Counted from the stretch's first letter, positions 33,887-45,934 are shown. The stretch: 64,000 nt of DNA from Stichopus chloronotus (GCA_021234535.1 CM037836.1:25534769-25598768), one strand, 5' to 3'. The notes: generated from the sequence alone by a model not told the origin. Program-made: numbers and translations.

Positions 33887-36047
33887 TGTCGACTAAGTGG
33901 ATCGCTTTCTTGGTGTTAAAAACTAAAAAAAATCCTGAAAATGAAAGAAGAACTTCAAATAAGTAGAACAGAAAATGATACTTGACATTAGAAATGTGAT
34001 ACGAAAGTTTTCAGGTTGTTCAGTTACAATTAAAACCATACGATGCCATATATTCATACGTGATACTATCTAAAAGAAGCGTGACCATTGTTTCGCGCAT
34101 AGAGCGTAAGAATACTTCTGGACAAACGGACCTCACAGATCGCCAGAATCAACGCCCACTTCCCAGACCCAACAATGCTTTCAAACCTCCTAAGTTTATA
34201 AGATGTCACTGAAAATTAAATCACGTGGGAAACACGTGGTCGTCTTTACACAAAGAAATCAGGGGACACGTAATCCTAGTACATTAGTCATCATAGGAGT
34301 GTCAATATAGTAAATATTCTCGTCTTCTGCGGCATGTGCACAATACTGGCTCAAAATGCCTCAACGTTTTAGCACAAGGAAATTGGATCGAAATGCAGCT
34401 TTTGGTAGGGACAGTTTATATCCAGTCCCGGCTACTATGGTTGCTGTCCATCGGCCCCGCTGTCCCTACCAGGATCTGCGTCCATGACAATGAGAGGTAG
34501 TGGACAATATATGTATGATGTACCCAGCATACTGAGAGCCATACTGATAGTGTCCAATATAAAACTGCTATAAAGTTCATTGTAGCCAACTGTGCAAATA
34601 AGGAACGCAGGTCATGTGGTAACGTCGTAACGAAGTCGACGATCTGTTTGTACTCGACTTATGGCTGTGAATATCAACCATGATTGATGACGGAGAACTA
34701 ATATATTTTTTTTCTAACTCTTGCAGGTATAATAATGCATGAGACATTATCTTTTCTTAGAAAAAAAAAAGATATGTAGGTAACTTGCAACTCATTCCTC
34801 TTTATTTCTCACACTTGGTCCTTGATAGCCTAGGTACTATTATAACGCAATCCGTTTTTAACACGCTTGTTATAATTATTGTATCATTATAATGTATTAA
34901 AGAATTCATAATCACGTGATCACACGGATCAGTGAATGGAAAAGCTACTTTATGTAATTACTGGTACAAGAAGGTAAGTCCCTGTGCATCACTATGGGTG
35001 AGCCATGTAAGATTCATTGGGGGTGATGTAATGTACGCCATATACTATATGTATGCTATGATGCAATGTATGTTGCGACATCTGTGCTATGTCACGTGAC
35101 GAATAGAATGCCACATTGTATATCACCAGAGATCGAGACAACGTCTTGATAATAACGGAATTGCTGGAAAATTAAAAGTCTTTAAGTCGGTATAGGGCTG
35201 AACCCAGTCAGAGCACGAAGTTTGCACAGGTTAATCCTTTGCAAGTGTTCACAAAGTGATTTGTGCAAATCAATGTTTGAGTTGGTTTGCGGTCAACTCA
35301 TCAGCGGACCGTTAAACAAACATTTTGGGGTGTGAATATAAGTTGAAACGTATCTCACTAAGACATGTAGGCCTAGGCCACAGTTAACGTTGTGACTTCG
35401 CCTTCAAATAATTCGAGAGAGAAATGACCGACTTTTCAGGTAAGCTAGCTCAAGGAGGTGCAAATTAGAAGCATACACACAGACTCCTTCCTTTGAATTA
35501 CTTTTTGAACTACCTAGTTTCATGTAAGAGCCTTCGATTTGTTCACCGCTTATGCAGGTTCAGCTTAACGTGAATAGTTCCTGTCGCATTCATAGCTGTA
35601 ACATTGTCAGTAGTTATTCTTGAAAAATTAGTTTCAACTTCCTCAGAAGGGTTAGGACGAGAATCGCAGTAGACAAAAAAAAAAATGATCTTGTGTCACT
35701 TGCTGAATATGGGTGCACCGTCTGTAACTTGCACGAGTTTGGAAATTGATGAAATGCTGCAAATTCTAATTAGTCTAATGACCACTTTCATCATTTGCGT
35801 GTGGCAATGAGTGTATGACTTATACGTGCACTACCCTGTCTTGATTCCGAAGAGATACCAGAGTCTCTTTCATCGGAGAGATAGTGGTCCTGACTTGACT
35901 GTCAGACAACAACCATCGCATCAAAAGTTTGTCGGAGGTAATACTTTGTTCTAGGGTGTCAGCAGGTGTGAACAAAGATTACTTGGAATACCACTAAAAG
36001 GTACATCACACAAAAGTAAAACAGTGGTCTAAGTCCTACTTATCCCT
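33887..36047. other. 5' flank of the receptor gene
   Basis: It should include the receptor's 5' UTR and promoter, but no TATA box in a convincing place was identified. On the + strand a tiny ATG exon with donor TCAG|gtaagc (35424-35439) is possible but unsupported. Confidence 0.3.
34395..34479. repeat. Perfect 12-bp inverted repeat in an imperfect 20-bp hairpin
   Basis: TGGTAGGGACAG at 34403-34414 pairs perfectly with CTGTCCCTACCA at 34460-34471. Outer bases extend the arms to about 20 with four mismatches, around a 45-base loop. It is located 0.5 kb upstream of the receptor start codon. It could be a small foldback element or a structured RNA; no promoter was seen. Confidence 0.55.
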
Positions 36048-36566
36048 TTATGAATTGGAACTCTTATCACAGAGAAGAAAATCTAAAAGGAATATGATAT
36101 AAAACTTTCCGCCGCGTAGCCTTCTAAATTGCACCTCCCGGGTATAGGACCAAAGGAATTGTCGATTGGCAAATATCGCAAAAAGTAAACGCTCAATTGA
36201 ATCGACACTTGGGTTTAATGGGTTGCAAATTGCGACCGATGCACACCCGGTTATGTCTCTCCTTGCCTTGATGTACACAAAAATCAAATTTCTGCACCAC
36301 TGACATACATAAATAGAAACCGACAATGGAAGGTTGCCCTGGTCGTGGTCTAAGTAGCACCTTGCCGTATTTTTGTGAATAACAAGAAAGTAAGAAATAA
36401 TTGCTACCATGGTGACGTTTATAAATAAGTAAAGAGAAGAAAAACCGTTCGTGAATTCAAAAATTGAGGAGATAACTGATTTGCCCGTGGAATGAATTCG
36501 AAAGGAAGGCAAGTTACCTAATCCTTGATTAAATTGAAACACACGTGTACATAATTTTCTTGTCAT
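36048..36566 (-). CDS. Unassigned 172-codon open frame
   Basis: This is the longest uninterrupted non-repeat frame in the window. The translation has one hydrophobic segment near residues 45-63 (SLYLFINVTMVAIISYFLVI) and a basic C-terminal third. No domain, signal peptide at the start, or family was recognised, and no splice partners are evident. It may be chance or part of an old element. Confidence 0.2.
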   Translation of the reverse strand: MTRKLCTRVFQFNQGLGNLPSFRIHSTGKSVISSIFEFTNGFSSLYLFINVTMVAIISYFLVIHKNTARCYLDHDQGNLPLSVSIYVCQWCRNLIFVYIKARRDITGCASVAICNPLNPSVDSIERLLFAIFANRQFLWSYTREVQFRRLRGGKFYIIFLLDFLLCDKSSNS

Positions 36567-37746
36567 TCTATATGTTATTATTGTGATGAAGCTATTAGGC
36601 CTACTTTTGTAGATTGTTATTGAGGACCGTTAATTTATTACACGAGGTTAGTTTTGTGAGTTATGAACGCTCCACATGAAGTTATTATCTGTTTAAGCCG
36701 ACAGTAGTCACACAATCATATATAATTGTGCAATAAGATTAAGGAATATGTGCTTCGTCTCCGGAAGATTTCAACAACATACAAACAGATTAGGGAAAAT
36801 TTGTTTCGTATGAACAATAACTTTTTCAATTTTAATGCATTGACGTTAATATAACGAGTACTGCTCTTAAGCATTGTCAGACAACAAAACATTTTGTTGG
36901 AGGATTCAGTTAAACTTGAGACACCTACAAACATTAGCTTTATAGCTGAGTTGCTTTTGGATGAGGAGGACGGATGGCGAGTGCTATACTTAACAGCAAA
37001 CACCGGTTAGTAGGTCGATCAAAAACCTCTCGGGGTGCACTTAAAGAAATGCCATTCGTTATTGCTAGGGTGAAAAGAGGTGTCACACATCATAGTCTGA
37101 ATAATTAAGGTGTGTCATATATCAAAAACAGCTTTGCGGATTGGACGAAGAGTACAGACGAAAATTCACCAACGAGAGAGATTACAAACAATAGGAATCA
37201 GAGGGCTTCGTGTCCTTAATATTGGAAAAATAAAAACAGAAAAACTCCCTTCTCAGGAACTCAACCATCGTTTAAAGCAGGAATGAGCAATTTTGCTCTT
37301 TTGATATGAGGTGTCTCATTTTAATACCTATCAAACCTTCTACAAGATATACGGCATATACTTGCATGCTTCATCTTTCACAATGCTGTGGTGGACTTCC
37401 CTTTTTACGTTACTCCATGTTCTGTTGCTGGTATTAACTATTACAAACCCCATGAACGTTACTGTGACGGTCATGATTTGAAGTGGATCACTGGGGGTGG
37501 GGGGGGGGAGGACTGATTAGCCTCCCATAACAACAATTCAGGTCCATTATATGTGGAGGGCCTTCGTTACTCTAAAGTCTTTATCAAGGGACTCCACGTC
37601 ACTGCCAATGGCAGTAAATCTGGGATGCGCACGTCTTATCACTAAAAATACATATCTCATATACACTGTTACGGATCCACAAACTTTTGGTCGCGATCAT
37701 CACTTTTATTAGCACTATCATCATCGCTGTAATCACAATAATTTTC

Positions 37747-37795
37747 ATTATCATCATCATCATCATCATCATCATCACCACCACCTAATCAAGAA
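37747..37795. repeat. (TCA)n microsatellite
   Basis: About ten ATC/TCA units end in ACCACCACC. Scattered ATCATC units continue to about 37855. Confidence 0.9.
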
Positions 37796-37854
37796 CTTTA
37801 TCCCATTGTCAGAATCATCATCATCAACATCACAACATCAAAACCATCATCATT

Positions 37855-37930
37855 CCCAAACACCCATCCCAAACCCCAAACCCCCAAACACCCACCCCAA
37901 CCCCCAAACACCCCCACTCCACTCCACACC
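37855..37930. repeat. C-rich tract of CCCAAAC-type units
   Basis: More than eight runs of three to five C are separated by AAA or ACA. The minus strand therefore has many G3+ runs suited to G-quadruplex formation, and the + strand to an i-motif. Confidence 0.8.
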
Positions 37931-39559
37931 GTTTAATTATTATTCAACCCAGAGAACGTTTTCCACAGATATATGATACAACCTTACACGTGTGGTTTAC
38001 ATAACATGGTTATTATATTTTAAGATCTATAGAATACATTGTTAGCATGAAAATAAAAGTTCACCATAATAATAATAATAATCATACTTCTGTCTGATTT
38101 TTTTTTTATGAATTGCCTAGATTCCCAGACGGTTTTATTACAGATCAACACTCTCATTTTAGTTACAGTGGTATACCCCCGGCAGGAAAATTCTTCTTTT
38201 TTTTTTTCATAAATGATGGATGTACTGACAAGTGTCAAACTTGGAGGGAACCTGGCAACGATTAATATTTAATTACATTTGTTTCGCTATAGTAAAGTAA
38301 AGAAAGCTAGAAGTTGATTAATTGGAATGTGGTTACAGTGAGAAGATGTTCGGGTACCCCGGTAGTTTAAATAATCCAACGGAGTTCATCTAAGGAGAGG
38401 ATGACAACCGCCAACGAGACCAACGATCCAAGATGATCATAAACCTATAGAAGCCTGAAACATTGTTACATCAATTCCTTGTTTGGATTACATTATGCGT
38501 GTTGTGGACTTCCAATCACGAGAGACACAGAGACGATCTAAAATAGTCTTTATACAAACATCAACACATATACGCAACACATCATGTCACCTGTGACGTA
38601 AATACAGGCAAGCAAGGATATCATCTGTTTTCGGAGAAAAAAATTAAAAAAAACAAACATTTGTATACTTCGCCTTCTGCGAAAATTTGTCCGAATTTTG
38701 CAAGTATGACGACAACGCAGGGCCCTATTACACCATAATTAAAGACAAACTTAATACGAACTCTCTTTCGTATATTTCAAAGTGTGAAATTTGAAGATAA
38801 TGGTATAGACTACTAGACTTCAGATAATGCGCAAAATGGTAAGAAATATTACCAGTTTCTATATGATTTTAGCTGTCTTTATGCTCTGAAAACTGGGTTT
38901 ACAAAAAGGAATGTTTTATTACAATCGTATGGGTGTTAACATGGCTAAGAGGTTTGTTTCCGGCATAAAAAATAGCATATTCTCTTACTGGTGGACCACT
39001 AATGGTCAGTCACCTTTGGCTATTCCATCATGCTGGAGGGGGTAAATTGATCTGCGATATCTGCGGTCTCTTGTGCGGAACAGCAAGTATATGAATATTC
39101 ATCAGTTTTACGGCGGTCTCAAAGTCCCAATCTGATAACTGATAGATAGCAATTACTTGTCCTCTTGGGGACTCAATCCCATGGTAATCGCATACTGGTG
39201 TACACGTATAAACAATCCATGCTAAAGCATGAGATTTACATCTTAACAAACACCTGTCCGTTACATGGGAACTGAGTCCTGGCATGGGCAAAGTATCAAG
39301 CTATATGACAACGACTAAAGACAAACAACATAGGCCCTGTCAAAACATTAACGAATCGTGACAACATTTGTTTTTATCCTGTAGCAAAATGACTTTTTTT
39401 TCGTTTACAAGAGATCAGGAAAGTATTTGCAACTGCATGGAATGTATCTGACACGTGACCTGATTTCATTTATAATCAATCCGTTAACATCAGAACATAC
39501 TAACATCACCGAAAAAAAAACCTTATAGCAAAACACACATACTAACGGATGAATACATA

Positions 39560-40070
39560 ATAAAGACTGAAATACTGAAACTCCAGCGCATTCAAAATTC
39601 CGCTGCTAGAGTAATAACTGGCAAGTCCAAGCGTTTCAGCATACGCGCTTTGCTGCATCAACTCCACTGGCTGCCTGTTGAGCAGAGAGTTGTGTTCAAA
39701 GTGCTCCTCATTGTGTTCCGCGCTCTTACCACCGGTACTCCGTCTTACATTAGAGATTTGCTTTGTCCCTAACATCCATCCAGGTGTCTTCGTAGCTCTG
39801 ATCAAAATCTCCTTGTTGTCCCGCTCACCCGAACCAAATCCTATGGTGACCGGTCTTTCAGTAAAGTAGCTTCACACCATTGGAATGCTCTCCCCCTGTC
39901 TATCAGAAATTCTGTGACTGTCACTCTATTTAAGTCGCGACTGAAAACTGACCTTTTTAATCAGGCTTTTCCTGATTTATAATTTGTTAAGCGCTTTAGA
40001 TCGTTGCTCTTCGTGTGTTGTATTTAGCGCTATATAAATGTTTCATCATCATTATTATTATTATTATATA
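39560..40070 (+). mobile_element. 3' end of a non-LTR retrotransposon (CR1/L2/Crack-like)
   Basis: The + frame reads LKLQRIQNSAARVITG, LHQLHWLPVEQRVVFKVLL, SYIRDLLCP, one in-frame TAA, then SSDQNLLVVPLTRTKSYGDR and HHWNALPLSIR up to a natural stop near 39981. LHWLPV..R..FK.L and the YGDRSFS..A...WNALP block are hallmarks of the C-terminus of the reverse transcriptase ORF in this LINE group. A short 3' tail (GCGCTATATAAATG) leads into an (ATT)n microsatellite. It is 5'-truncated and carries only one premature stop, so it is relatively young. Confidence 0.88.
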
Positions 40071-40139
40071 TACCGGTAAAATTGGGTATAGTTTTGATGT
40101 ACATCTTGCACACATTTTCGCACTTTATACTTTCAAATG

Positions 40140-40935
40140 GTGAGTGAGCATAACTCCTTAACAGAATTGTGGCAAAAATGATATGTCAAAGAGAAATTGT
40201 GCACGCAAAAGAAGCCCCAGTAGATAATCTGTTTTTCGATTTTGTGCATAAATATATCACAGATTTCTGGTGAAGCTTGGTTACCCATAGCTCAGCCAAT
40301 TTTTGGCGGTAAAACTGTTTATTAAACTCAGAACAATTCCTTTTGAGGATGAGTTCAAATAGTTTGCGCATGGAGGTGGGAGAAATTTAATTAATTTCAT
40401 ATAGGCTTTTATCTGCCTTTGCATAGACTTCTTCACAGATATCGAGTGCCTCCTCTTGAGGAGTGTTGGTGTACATGGAGACGACATCGAGAGTTGCAAG
40501 GAGTACTGCTTTAGGTAGCTCAGTTGCTTCCAGAACTTTAAAATGTGCTTCATGTCTTTCACGTAGGTGTCTTGTTTTGTTATAAGAGGAAGCAAGAAAA
40601 AGCCCAAGAGTTCAGAGATTTTCTACGTGGGTGACCCGTTGCCACTGATTATGGGCCTACCAGCAAATTTTGAGTTAGCCGTAGGGGCCCCTTGTGTACT
40701 TTTGGTAGCACGTATATTACTGGTGTGCGGGTTTTGTGGTTGTACGGGGATAGGTACTCCAAGGTGCTTTTATCAATCTCATTTTTAGAGAACATGTCTA
40801 GAAGCGTCTCTTGGAATAACTTTTTAGTTTCCGATGTTATATCACTAACTTTTCGTAATGGTGACTAGACAAGTGCCTTTCAACTTCGACTTGATAGTCT
40901 GCGTGATTCAGTATATAGCAGTTGGTGCGACATTT
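40140..40935 (-). pseudogene. Broken Penelope-like element reverse transcriptase
   Basis: On the complement, successive frames read TNCYILNHADYQVEVERHL, PVIYVLPKVHKGPLR, GPIISGNGSPT, ISELLGFFLLPL, LLATLDVVSMYTNTPQEEAL, and CSEFNKQFYRQKLAE. LPKVHK, GRPIISG.GSPTE and LDV.S(M/L)YTN.P are diagnostic of Penelope-like RTs, the Asp of LDV being catalytic. A TAG replaces a sense codon after GSPT, and at least two frameshifts are needed, so it is dead. No GIY-YIG endonuclease region was recognised. Confidence 0.85.
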
Positions 40936-41879
40936 ATGTATGCTTTTCTTAGCTTTAAAATAATAACAAATATTCTCTCTTTGCTATTATTCTAAGATAT
41001 GGTAAAGGAGGAAGAAGGAAGAGAGAGAGAGAGAACTTTGCATGTTTCAAAGAAAGGCAGCAAGGCTTTCTGAAGAATTTGGTGGACCTAAAAAGAGCCG
41101 TTGACTTTTATGGTGATGTTCTACCTCTTCTTGTTGTAGGGATTATGCCTTTTAGATGCCTTTGATTGGCAGGGGAACGTTGTCGACAAGGTAGTATCGT
41201 CTTCTGAGAAAGAGATATCTGACTTAACAGGCGATGCAGGTATATCCGGCAGTAGAGACGTATTTCCATCACCGAATGTAATGTAGGCGTATTGGTACGC
41301 TTCTCCCACTAAGGGGAGCCTTGCTGTTCAGTAGAGCATTTCAGCTAACACTTGTTAGGATTCCCCAACGCAACCTAGGCCTATGCTTATGTCCAGTCTT
41401 GACGTTGAGCCATATAGGCCTAGTTAGAGGCCTGCCAATAGCTACCTCTCGCAAAGCTTGAAGTTAGACGTATGGAAAACTCTGACCGAGTTATTGTTAG
41501 GGATATCTTTACAGTCAACATTGCAGAGTGCTTGGATACATACTTCGGCCATTAGAACGAAATTTGATAATTGAAAACCATCGGGTGGTTGACGTTCACA
41601 CGTGGCTTGTTGACAGACAGTGGTCTCCCAATATCACGTGTACAGTATACAGTACGTAACACATGTTGTGTTATGGCCTCGTAAGGGTCCGTTACACATA
41701 GGCAGTCTATGTATGAGGTCCGCCATTTCGTGGCAACGTTACTGTACTAACATCTCCACGGTATAATGCATGCCCGAGGCCGATATTTGAAACAAACGGC
41801 GCACGTGCGGTAAACGCCAACATGTTGACGACAAAAACAAACCATCGTTGTTCTTGACACACTGTCATTCGAACGTAAA
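40936..41879. other. DNA beside the Penelope remnant
   Basis: Contains a (GA)n run at about 41019-41034. A 62-codon minus-strand frame (41121-41309) could be an upstream part of the element or chance. Nothing else is supported. Confidence 0.35.
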
Positions 41880-42245
41880 CTGTTTATATTTTTCCCTAAC
41901 ATATTGTTATTTAAGTGTAACATGTTGATATTTTTTCTCGGGCATATTGATATTAAACTGTAACATGTTAAAGTATTCTTAAATTTGTGAAAAGAACGGC
42001 GCACTCTCAGTCAACGCCGATATGTTCACAATAATAATGAAATTGGACAGCGTTTCTCTCTATACGAAACATGTAAAAGCTCTTCTTGGCATGCTAATAT
42101 TGCAATGTAACATATGTTGATTTTATTCTCTGACATATTGTTAAATGTTTGTAACATATTGATATTTTTATTGGCAAATTGATGTTAAACTGTCACATGT
42201 TGATATTTATCCTAGCATATTGAAATTTTTTCTAACATTTTGAAA
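41880..42245. repeat. AT-rich degenerate tandem repeat (TGTAACATGTTGATATT)
   Basis: Blocks combining CATATTGATATTAAACTG and TAACATGTTGATATTT recur with a loose period of about 40 bases. Two related GC-richer phrases (AACGCCAACATGTTGAC and AACGCCGATATGTTCAC) near 41814 and 42013 suggest a larger repeat unit. Confidence 0.75.
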
Positions 42246-43255
42246 CACATGGCGCTCCGTATAGCCTAGGCCTACTAACTTACATTTTATTGTGTATACG
42301 TTACTAGTACTAATATTAGTGCCGCTGCATACTACACAATACACATTGCATATGCCTACACAATACACATAGCTCTGAGGTTTTAGCATATCTCTGGGTT
42401 GACAATTAAGTCCCAAGAGAGGTATATTATTTACTTTTATATATTTTTTTTTCGGTTGATCGTACTCCAAGGTTCCCAACTTTTTTCTTTGGGAATACCA
42501 TTTCACATTTACGCAGTGCCACCGAGTACACACACACACACATAGGCTGCATACACTTCCATTCCAGTCACTTTATTCTATAAAAATGTGCAGTACTTAC
42601 CAATAGTAATAAAAAGTGAGGCCTACTATTAACACATTTATTATGATGCAACCAACGACATGTCTGTATTTAGGAAAACAACGACATTCCTATATTTAGG
42701 AAAACAAACACCTACCCGCCCTTCCCTTATGTTGGACGGTAAACATTTCAGAGAAAATTGGTCTGACCAGGCTGGCCTACTGTTGAAGTGGCTACGGGCA
42801 TGATATGAAAACTGGCAGCCTGTGTAACATAAATTAGGCATTTATCAATCATGGTTCCCCGGAAGATGTTCTTATTCAGTCCAGTGCCAATACATAGTTT
42901 TGTGATTAAATTAATTTTGGATGAGTACAAGATCTGATAAGGAAGGGTGAGAGCAACTGACGTCACAGATAAAATCAAGAGCGGTCTTGTAGTCTTACCT
43001 TGCGAACCCTCCAATGATGTGCTTTTGGTATTCTATCGAATGTTCGAAAAACAAATTAACCTCGGGGTGAATTCGGCCATATTCACACGACGAAAAATTT
43101 TTAAGTCATAAATTGATAGCTTTCAAACTTTGAAAATATGGTGAAGATGTGGAAAACCATTAATTTAATGTATTTGACAGAACGCTGTTTGTGAAATCTG
43201 CAAATCGGAAGTTAATGTTCGAAGAACTTCCTGGTCAAGATTTTAGTGCGTAATA
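42246..43255. other. Intergenic DNA, no gene recognised
   Basis: Short duplications such as ACGACAT..CT.TATTTAGGAAAAC occur near 42655-42710, with a (CA)n run at about 42529-42542. No exon is supported. Confidence 0.4.
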
Positions 43256-43515
43256 ATAGCCAAATTGAGCGAATCCACAAGATGAAGTTCGATTGTGATT
43301 CTACCGAGACATTACACGAACGAAGGGGAGAATGTATGAGTGGTTTCAGCCTTCAGTATTTGAAGTTTTGTGATGTTGTTGAATACCTAGCCTACCGATT
43401 CAGGGCCGGGAAGTTGTAGACATGTAGGCGTAATCCCCGTAATCCCTTCGTTAGTGTAATGTCTCGGTAGAATCACAATCAACTTTATTCTGTGGATTCG
43501 CTCAATTTGGCTATT
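43256..43515. repeat. Large palindrome 1 (71-bp arms)
   Basis: The left arm 43256-43326 and right arm 43445-43515 are close reverse complements with few mismatches and a 118-base loop. Shared core: AGCCAAATTGAGCGAATCCA and GATTCTACCGAGACATTACA. It looks like a foldback (MITE-like) element. Confidence 0.9.
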
Positions 43516-43638
43516 CTACCTCGCCATTCCACTTCACTACGGTCTTAAGTGAGACTTTAAAGCATTATCCACAACATGACAAACAAATTATTTCCAGGTC
43601 ACCTAAGACCGTAGTGTAGTGGAATGGCGAGGTAGAAT
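43513..43638. repeat. Large palindrome 2 (35-bp arms)
   Basis: The left arm 43513-43547 and right arm 43604-43638 are reverse complements with one mismatch (34 of 35). It starts where palindrome 1 ends, sharing three bases. A further short inverted pair, ATTATCCACA near 43564 and TGTGGATAAT near 43681, spans its right side. Confidence 0.92.
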
Positions 43639-43724
43639 TTTCATTTCTTCCTCATTATACGAGGGTGGCAGATCTCCTACTGTGGATAATCAGTGCCTGG
43701 AACTAGGTCACCAACCTGAAGCTA

Positions 43725-44680
43725 TCCCAGGATTCATCCCAGGATCATTCATCCCAGGATCATTCATCCCAGGATCAATCATCCCAGGATCATTCATCCC
43801 AGGATCAAGTTCATTCCAGGATCATTCATCCCAGGATCACGTTCATTCCAGGATCATTCATCCCAGGATCAAGTTCATTCCAGGATCATTCATCCCAAGA
43901 TCATTCATCCCAGGATAATTCATCCCAGGATCATTCATCCCAGGATCATTCATCCCAGGATCATTCATCCCAGGATCATTCATCCCAGGATCATTCATCC
44001 CAGGATCAAGTTCATTCCAGGATCATTCATCCCAGGATCAAGTTCATTCCAGGATCATTCATTCCAGGATCATTCATTCCAGGATCATTCATCCCAGGAT
44101 CATTCATTCCAGGATCATTCATCCCAGGATCATTCATCCCAGGATCATTCATCCCAGGATCAAGTTCATTCCAGGATCATTCATCCCAGGATCATTCATC
44201 CCAGGATCATTCATCCCAGGATCATTCATCCCAGGATCATTCATCCCAGGATCAAGTTCATTCCAGGATCATTCATCCCAGGATCAAGTTATTCCAGGAT
44301 CATTCATCCCAGGATCATTCATTCCAGGATCATTCATTTCAGGATCATTCATCCCAGGATCATTTATTCCAGGATCATACATCCCAGGATCAAGTTCATT
44401 CCAGGATCATTCATCCCAGGATCATGTTCATTCCAGGATCATTCATCCCAGGATCAAGTTCATCCCAGGATCATTCATCCCAGGATCATTCATCCCAGGA
44501 TCATTCATTCCAGGATCATTCATCTCAGGATCATTCATCCCAGGTTTAATCATCCCAGGATCATTCATTCCAGGATCATTCATTCCAGGATCATTCATCT
44601 CAGGATCATTCATCCCAGGTTTAATCATCCCAGGATCATTCATTCCAGGATCATTCATCCCAGGATCATTCATCCCAGAA
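43725..44680. repeat. Minisatellite of 15-bp units (CATTCATCCCAGGAT)
   Basis: About 950 bases of 15-bp units, mainly CATTCATCCCAGGAT and CATTCATTCCAGGAT, with interspersed 17-bp variants CAAGTTCATTCCAGGAT and a TTTAATCATCCCAGG variant. Because 15 is divisible by three, long frames stay open on both strands: FIPGS repeats on + and NDPGM repeats on -. The 17-bp units shift frame, arguing against a real repeat protein. Confidence 0.95.
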
Positions 44681-45934
44681 TTCATAGGTCTCTGTGAGAT
44701 GTGGTTGCAGTAAACTATTACAAATCCATGCAGTAAACTATTACAAATGTGCAGGCCCTGTGTTGAAATCAATGCATGTTGGCGATGAGATATGCAACTC
44801 CGTGGATTGCCCTCTTGTTTTTTTTTTATTTTTTCTGATGTTGACGTCTCACAGATAGTATTTACTAGTACGCATGCGTGTGAGTCAGGATTGTTGTTGG
44901 GTCGAAGTTCATGCAACTGAATTACCGGATACTGGCAGCAAATGAGCCTATAACGTTGAGTGTAGAGCGGACCTTGGCGGATCTAAAAATAACTATCTCG
45001 TGTAACAAGAGCTCTAACAAAGCAAACGGAGCTACAAAACACAAACACACACGGACAGGAAGACCACCCCCCTCCCCCCCCCCCCATATGGAATCATAAA
45101 AGTCATTTCAGCTGGAATCTAAAGGAACAGAAATCCAGTACTTCCTTCTACTGCATGTTGGAAAAAGCGTTGGCAACTCCAAGGAACACTTATCTCCGCA
45201 GGAAAGAAAAGTACTACATTAGCCCTATCTACAAGCAAGATGTACCGGGATGTATCGGGATGCAATACTAATACAAAATGGACATACTCGAACCGAGTAT
45301 GATATATATATTAAAGTAACGGGATGCGCTTTCTAGGAAACTTATTTATGGACCTGAGGTCTCCCATTCAGGGAAATCAATTTCACTAGTTCGGAGGCTC
45401 ATAAAAACAAGATGTTTGGATGCATTGTCAACTATTAAAATATTTATAAAGAGGAATGAAGCAACTCAAGTAAGAAAGATAAAACAGAGACAAAAATCAA
45501 GGAAATGTCAAAATAAAGTACATGGAGATGTCAGTATATAGAAACAACTGATAAAAGCACATCTTAATATACTTTTCTTAGGAGGACAGTTTTGAAGACT
45601 TATCGAATACACGAAATAAAGTGCAACAGCACTTGCTCGGATTTTTTTCTTAGGGGGGGGGGCAGCTGTTGCTCTATTTTCGTTAAGTGCATGGGAAAAT
45701 GAAGACGACTTAATGGATTGCGATCCCGTTTGATAAATTGGTAATCAAACGTTCAAGTGATTTTAACAAACGAGGCCTTTGATTTAGGTAATCGATGTTG
45801 CTGAAATTTTAGAACATTTCTACTTTTTTTATACAGTCATTCATTTTAATGGGAAATATTGTATTTGTTTACAGAGAGAAAAATGGCAAACTTAAAACCA
45901 GAATACCAAATTTTTCAAATTAAGGCAGGGAGGT
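44681..45934. other. Intergenic DNA right of the minisatellite
   Basis: Contains C/G runs at about 45064-45085 and 45652-45661. Short frames only. Confidence 0.4.

Larger units (their letters stand above)
36567..39559. other. Intergenic DNA with simple repeats
   Basis: Apart from the (TCA)n and C-rich tracts listed separately, only short frames are present. A G run lies at 37496-37509. The minus-strand frame 39028-39291 is discussed among rejected items. Confidence 0.4.

Noticed and set aside
35424..35439. Mini first exon ATGACCGACTTTTCAG|gtaagc on the + strand
   Set aside because: Too short to judge and no second exon could be found.
39028..39291. Cysteine-containing minus-strand frame (CLLRCKSHALAWIVYTC)
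   Set aside because: It resembles a PAN/apple-type spacing only vaguely and lacks clear splice sites and neighbours.
44443..44916. 157-codon minus-strand frame with NDPGM repeats
   Set aside because: It is produced by the 15-bp minisatellite; the non-repeat N-terminal part has no recognisable content or splice context.
44911..45099. + strand 62-codon frame right of the minisatellite
   Set aside because: No coding features; ends in a C-run region.
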